Shown piece after piece: positions 60,606-64,000 of a stretch of DNA of 64,000 bases. The DNA is from an uncultured Bacteroidales bacterium. Lineage in GTDB: Bacteria; Bacteroidota; Bacteroidia; Bacteroidales; UBA932. Each line of letters begins with the position of its first letter. Position 1 is the first letter of the stretch. Where the stretch lies: assembly GCA_934717185.1 (NCBI GenBank), contig CAKUYQ010000001.1, forward strand, positions 62,001 to 126,000, written 5' to 3'. The notes beneath the pieces are model-generated. The model searched no databases. It worked only from the letters and a program-made list of their open reading frames with translations, and was not told the DNA's origin. Position numbers and translations under genes: made by a program.

Positions 60606-60850
60606 TAATTATGCTTTGGCGTTAGCGTTAGCATTAGCATTAGCCTTAATTTAGTTTATAGCTGAAAGTGTATAGTTTATAGAGTAAATATGAAAATTTA
60701 ACTTTTTTAAAACTATAGGCTAATTAACTGACTTTAAACTATAAACCATAAACTTTTAACTAATATGGCGTTAGCATTCTATACTTTCTTTACCTTCTAT
60801 ACACTCTATACTTCAAAACAGCTAAAGCCAATGCCAAAGCTAAAGCTGAT
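60606..60850 (+). repeat. Composite low-complexity repeats between tonB-like gene and exbD
   Basis: GCTTTGGCGTTAGCGTTAGCATTAGC units, TATAGTTTATAG-type units, a CTTTCTTTACCTTCTATAC tract and AGCTAAAGCCAATGCC. It is transcribed through if the three genes form one operon. Confidence 0.6.
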
Positions 60851-60853
60851 AAA

Positions 60854-61267
60854 TTATTCCGGCGAAGTAGCCAAAGTAACCTTATACCTGTTTCTCTTTC
60901 CAATATTCATTATATTTACAACCTCCTCAATAGGGACAGACTTGTCTGCATAGATAGAGAACATGGGATCCTCCTCATTCATAAGCAGACGCTGTACCTC
61001 AGACTCCACTGTCTCCAACGGAACAGGGGTGGTCTTGCCATTAATGTGGTATGTAAATGTATTGTTCTCTCTGTGATGCTTTATAGATACGCTTACCTGT
61101 GTCTTTGCCGATATCTGGTTGGTGCTCTTTGGAAGCAACAGTTTTAACGCATTGGGGTTGATTAGCGTGCTCGTAACCAAAAAGAAAATCAGCAACAGGA
61201 AAACAATATCTGTCATAGAGGACATGCTGAACGATGGTTCGGCTTTAACTCTCTGTTTTATAGCCAT
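60854..61267 (-). CDS. ExbD/TolR-type biopolymer transport protein
   Basis: 137 residues. One membrane helix (about 21-42) contains the essential aspartate in SSMTDIVFLLLIFFLV. The periplasmic domain (about 60-137) ends with EEVVNIMNIGKRNRYKVTLAT, as in ExbD. Together with the ExbB-like protein it forms the proton-driven motor. The ExbB gene ends 34 bases upstream. Confidence 0.92.
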   Translation of the reverse strand: MAIKQRVKAEPSFSMSSMTDIVFLLLIFFLVTSTLINPNALKLLLPKSTNQISAKTQVSVSIKHHRENNTFTYHINGKTTPVPLETVESEVQRLLMNEEDPMFSIYADKSVPIEEVVNIMNIGKRNRYKVTLATSPE

Positions 61268-61301
61268 CTTGTATCTCCTTTAATGATTTGTTACAGGTAA
61301 A

Positions 61302-62069
61302 CTACTGCTGAACGTGCGGTTGTGGTTGCGGTTTTGCAACCTGTTTCTGTTGCTGAGCCTGCACCTTCTGCCTACGATTCTGAAGCATATCCATAAATTC
61401 AACTGTCGTGCGCTCCATTGCGTACACAACATCAGATACCTTGGATGTTAGATAATTGTACCCAAAATATGCAAGAATACCAACAATAAGACCTGCAACT
61501 GTTGTTACCATTGCCGTATAGATACCGCCCGAAAGCAGGGTAATGTCTATATTGCTCCCGGCCTTTGCCATATTAAAGAAAGCCTCAACCATTCCTATAA
61601 CCGTACCAAGGAAACCAATCATAGGTGCACCTCCGGCTATTGTGGCAAGCATAGGCAATCCCTTCTCCAACTTGGACACTTCAACATTGGCTGTATTCTC
61701 AATAGAGGTCTGAATATCCTGTAGCGGCCTGTTCATCCTCTCTATCCCCTTCTCCACCATCCTTGCAATAGGAGTTTCTGTATTTGCACACATCTCAAGA
61801 GCGGATTTATATTTGCCGTCACTTATATAATCCTCAATATCTTTCATGAAATCACCCTCAATCTGCCCCGCTTTCCTTATGTTCCACCACTTCATAAAGA
61901 ACAGGTAAACAGTTATGATTGAGAGAATAAAAAGAGGTATCATAAGCCAACCCCCCTTCATTGCCATACTTATGAGAGACATTGAGATCTCCTCTGTAGC
62001 CTGAGCCGGTATTGCCTCCACGGCCCCTTCGCCGGCAGACCCGGCCTGTAGAATAAATGAAAGTAACAT
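61302..62069 (-). CDS. ExbB/TolQ/MotA-type proton channel protein
   Basis: 255 residues. The N-terminal signal-like helix is followed by three membrane segments: MKGGWLMIPLFILSIITVYLF, GLPMLATIAGGAPMIGFLGTVIGM, and MVTTVAGLIVGILAYFGYNYL. ISIENTANVEVSKLEKGL is the family cytoplasmic helix. The C terminus is Gln-rich (QQQKQVAKPQPQPHVQQ). It should form the pentameric stator around ExbD. A weak TATTTTTG box is at 62131-62138. Confidence 0.92.
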   Translation of the reverse strand: MLLSFILQAGSAGEGAVEAIPAQATEEISMSLISMAMKGGWLMIPLFILSIITVYLFFMKWWNIRKAGQIEGDFMKDIEDYISDGKYKSALEMCANTETPIARMVEKGIERMNRPLQDIQTSIENTANVEVSKLEKGLPMLATIAGGAPMIGFLGTVIGMVEAFFNMAKAGSNIDITLLSGGIYTAMVTTVAGLIVGILAYFGYNYLTSKVSDVVYAMERTTVEFMDMLQNRRQKVQAQQQKQVAKPQPQPHVQQ

Positions 62070-62146
62070 ATATTTTTTATTTTTTTATTTCCAATAATCC
62101 GCTTCCCGACAAAAAACTTAAAGCGGCCGACAAAAATAGGTAAAAA

Positions 62147-62896
62147 TTACACTATTTCTATATTGTTGTATTGGATTCTATAGAGAAAAAGTGCATTCCC
62201 CGGCACGGAAGCTCCGGCTTTGCATCTGTTTCTGCTCTGTAGCATCTCCTCTATCCATTGCGGCTCTCTTTTGCCGCTTCCAACCTCCAACAAAGATCCT
62301 ACCATTGCGCGTACCATGTTCCTTAAAAATCTGTTTGCAGTAACGGTAAAAACGTAGTGTCCATTGCTCTCCTCACACCAATAAGCCTCCGTAACATTGC
62401 ATACAGAACTTTTGTTCCCACCGTTGACCTTCTCCAAACTGCTGAAATCACGCTCCCCTATGAACATCTGTGCCGCTATGTTCATCTTTTCAAAATCCAA
62501 CTCTCTGTACGGCCAATTAAGGGAATATCTGTTTGCAAACGGGTCCTTTACCGTATGCAGGTAGTATCTGTAAGTCCTTGCGCAGGCATCAAATCTGGCA
62601 TGTGCATTGTCGGGAACTAAAAAAACAGAATGAACAACTATCTCCTTTGGTAAAATGGCATTTATTTTGTATAAAAGATTAGCCTGGTGCAGAAGTTCCA
62701 AAGTGTCAAAGTGTGCTATATAGTTAACTGCATTGACTCCGGTATCGGTTCTTCCGCAACCGGTAATATTGACAGGCTTTTTTAACAGAACGGAAAAGGC
62801 GTTTTGCAGAACCTCCTGTACACTTATAGCGTTCTCCTGTATCTGCCAGCCGCAAAATGCGGATCCATCGTAAGAAAGTCTTATAAAATATCTCAT
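62147..62896 (-). CDS. truA: tRNA pseudouridine(38-40) synthase TruA
   Basis: 249 residues. The opening RLSYDGSAFCGWQIQ and ITGCGRTDTGVNAVNYIAHF, with the catalytic aspartate in GRTDTGV, are diagnostic. FLRNMVRAMVGSLLEVG and the C-terminal PGNALFLYRI are conserved. It modifies the anticodon arm of tRNAs. It is divergent from moxR. Confidence 0.95.
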   Translation of the reverse strand: MRYFIRLSYDGSAFCGWQIQENAISVQEVLQNAFSVLLKKPVNITGCGRTDTGVNAVNYIAHFDTLELLHQANLLYKINAILPKEIVVHSVFLVPDNAHARFDACARTYRYYLHTVKDPFANRYSLNWPYRELDFEKMNIAAQMFIGERDFSSLEKVNGGNKSSVCNVTEAYWCEESNGHYVFTVTANRFLRNMVRAMVGSLLEVGSGKREPQWIEEMLQSRNRCKAGASVPGNALFLYRIQYNNIEIV

Positions 62897-62903
62897 TATA
62901 TAT

Positions 62904-62925
62904 TAATTTTGCTAACGCAAAGTTA
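62904..62925. promoter_or_regulatory. Divergent -7 boxes of truA and moxR
   Basis: Plus strand TAATTTTG (62904-62911) for moxR and minus strand TAACTTTG (62918-62925) for truA lie six bases apart. The -33 boxes are not clear. Confidence 0.4.
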
Positions 62926-62972
62926 TGAATAGAAAATGTATGAAAATAAATTATAGATAAATATTTTATAGT

Positions 62973-63965
62973 ATGGAAACTGTAAATATCAAAGAACTTA
63001 ATGACAGAATTCAGAAGGAGAGCGCCTTTGTGGATATCATTACAATGGAGATGAACAAGGTGATTGTAGGGCAGAAGCAGTTGGTGGAGAATCTTCTTAT
63101 TGGTTTGCTTGCAGACGGGCACATATTGTTGGAGGGTATGCCCGGTTTGGCAAAGACATTGGCAATAAACACCCTTTCTAACATTATAGATGCAAAATTC
63201 AGCAGAATCCAGTTTACTCCGGACCTGTTGCCTGCAGATGTTATAGGAACAATGATCTACAGCCAGAAAAGCGAGTCTTTCCAAGTTAAAAAAGGCCCTA
63301 TATTCGCTAACTTTGTGCTTGCGGATGAGATAAACCGTTCCCCTGCAAAGGTTCAGTCTGCCCTGTTGGAGGCTATGCAGGAGAGACAGGTTACAATTGG
63401 TGACACAACATACCAACTTCCAAAACCTTTCCTTGTAATGGCAACCCAAAACCCAATAGAGCAGGAGGGAACATATCCTCTCCCCGAGGCGCAGGTAGAT
63501 CGTTTTATGCTAAAAGTGGTTGTAAACTATCCAAAAAAGGAGGAGGAAAAGTTAATCATAAAGATGCATAACCAATCTCTCTTCCCAAAAGCAAACACTG
63601 TTCTTAAACCGGAAGACATAGTGCGTGCCCGCGAAGTCGTAAACGATGTTTACATGGATGAGAAGATAGAAAAATACATAGTGGATATTGTATACGCAAC
63701 CAGAACTCCTCAAGATTACAATCTAAATAAACTTAAAGACCTAATCTCTTACGGAGCATCTCCTCGTGCCAGCATCTCCTTAGCAAAAGCATCAAAAGCA
63801 TACGCATTTATAAAGAGACGTGGCTACGTAATTCCAGAAGATGTTAGAGCCGTTTGCTACGAAGTCCTTCGTCATAGAATTGGGCTTACTTACGAGGCTG
63901 AGGCGGAGAATATTACGACGGAGAATATTATTACTGATATAGTTAATGTTGTTGAGGTTCCATAA
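62973..63965 (+). CDS. MoxR-family AAA+ ATPase
   Basis: 330 residues. Walker A ILLEGMPGLAKTLAI, Walker B FVLADEINRSPAKVQSALLEAM, sensor 1 FLVMATQNPIEQEGTYPLPEAQVDRF, and sensor 2 region SYGASPRASISL are clear. The C-terminal lid is intact, ending IVNVVEVP. In Bacteroidota moxR usually heads a bat/vWA-domain operon acting in the envelope; here the window ends just after it, so its partners cannot be seen. Confidence 0.95.
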   Translation: METVNIKELNDRIQKESAFVDIITMEMNKVIVGQKQLVENLLIGLLADGHILLEGMPGLAKTLAINTLSNIIDAKFSRIQFTPDLLPADVIGTMIYSQKSESFQVKKGPIFANFVLADEINRSPAKVQSALLEAMQERQVTIGDTTYQLPKPFLVMATQNPIEQEGTYPLPEAQVDRFMLKVVVNYPKKEEEKLIIKMHNQSLFPKANTVLKPEDIVRAREVVNDVYMDEKIEKYIVDIVYATRTPQDYNLNKLKDLISYGASPRASISLAKASKAYAFIKRRGYVIPEDVRAVCYEVLRHRIGLTYEAEAENITTENIITDIVNVVEVP

Positions 63966-64000
63966 AAAACTTAAAAAGCATCCTAATCTACTGCCTTTCC

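Noticed and set aside
1..64000. Insertion sequences or transposase genes
   Set aside because: I found no transposase motif or terminal inverted repeat with a transposase anywhere in the window.

Overview
The window looks like a chromosomal segment of a Bacteroidales bacterium (phylum Bacteroidota). I base this on promoters of the TTTG-N19/20-TAnnTTTG type, the near absence of Shine-Dalgarno sequences, an Nqr sodium pump, and families typical of the order (GLPGLI, DUF3575, DUF4493-like, a GG-leader peptide, LytTR two-component proteins, SAM_5-type tyrosine recombinase). I cannot assign a genus.

Layout. 1-0.9 kb: a rod-shaped structured RNA and the SRP RNA gene ffs. 0.9-9 kb: an ATP-grasp-like protein, a DUF2867 protein, tRNA-Ser(UGA), an ECF sigma factor, a Nudix/serine-hydrolase pair divergent from pyrE, and an RsmF-like rRNA methyltransferase. 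9.2-15.2 kb: nqrABCDEF on the minus strand. 15.5-17.9 kb: PcrA/UvrD helicase, then a duplicated 70-bp hairpin element that may be a small RNA. 18.4-26.2 kb: a lipoprotein, a LytTR response regulator with its LytS-type kinase, and a complete MacA/MacB/TolC-type efflux system, all on the minus strand. 26.4-29.6 kb: a DUF3575 protein, a threonine aldolase-like enzyme and a DUF4143 ATPase. 30.1-41.4 kb: the accessory locus described next. 41.5-50.7 kb: a second AAA ATPase, a SpoU-type methyltransferase, lysS, recJ, aroK and a topoisomerase A subunit. 50.7-57.1 kb: a second accessory region with a GG-leader Cys-rich peptide, a frameshifted outer-membrane receptor and a GLPGLI protein, all between two 73-bp direct repeats, followed by an AraC remnant, a MATE transporter and an Abi_2 pseudogene. 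57.4-64 kb: rluB-era, tonB/exbD/exbB, truA and moxR.

The most interesting locus is 30.1-41.4 kb. A tyrosine recombinase gene is followed by a 128-bp segment bounded by perfect 22-bp inverted repeats. The segment contains one two-box Bacteroidales promoter. In this assembly it points away from the nine genes downstream, so the switch appears to be OFF. Those nine genes are all on the plus strand and tightly packed. They encode a small membrane protein, a 1031-residue tubulin/FtsZ-superfamily protein with a GGTGSGS loop, a zinc-ribbon/membrane/Ig-like protein, and six signal-peptide-bearing proteins that include a PEGA-SUMF1 fusion and a CsgG-like protein. I infer a phase-variable envelope-spanning machine built around a cytoplasmic tubulin-like GTPase.

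Sequence-wide signals not explained by genes: fourteen exact copies of TTGTCGGGAAG on both strands, composite low-complexity repeats (GCYAAM hexamers with GTAAAGARA tracts) in many intergenic gaps, and several promoters placed so close to start codons that the mRNAs should be almost leaderless.
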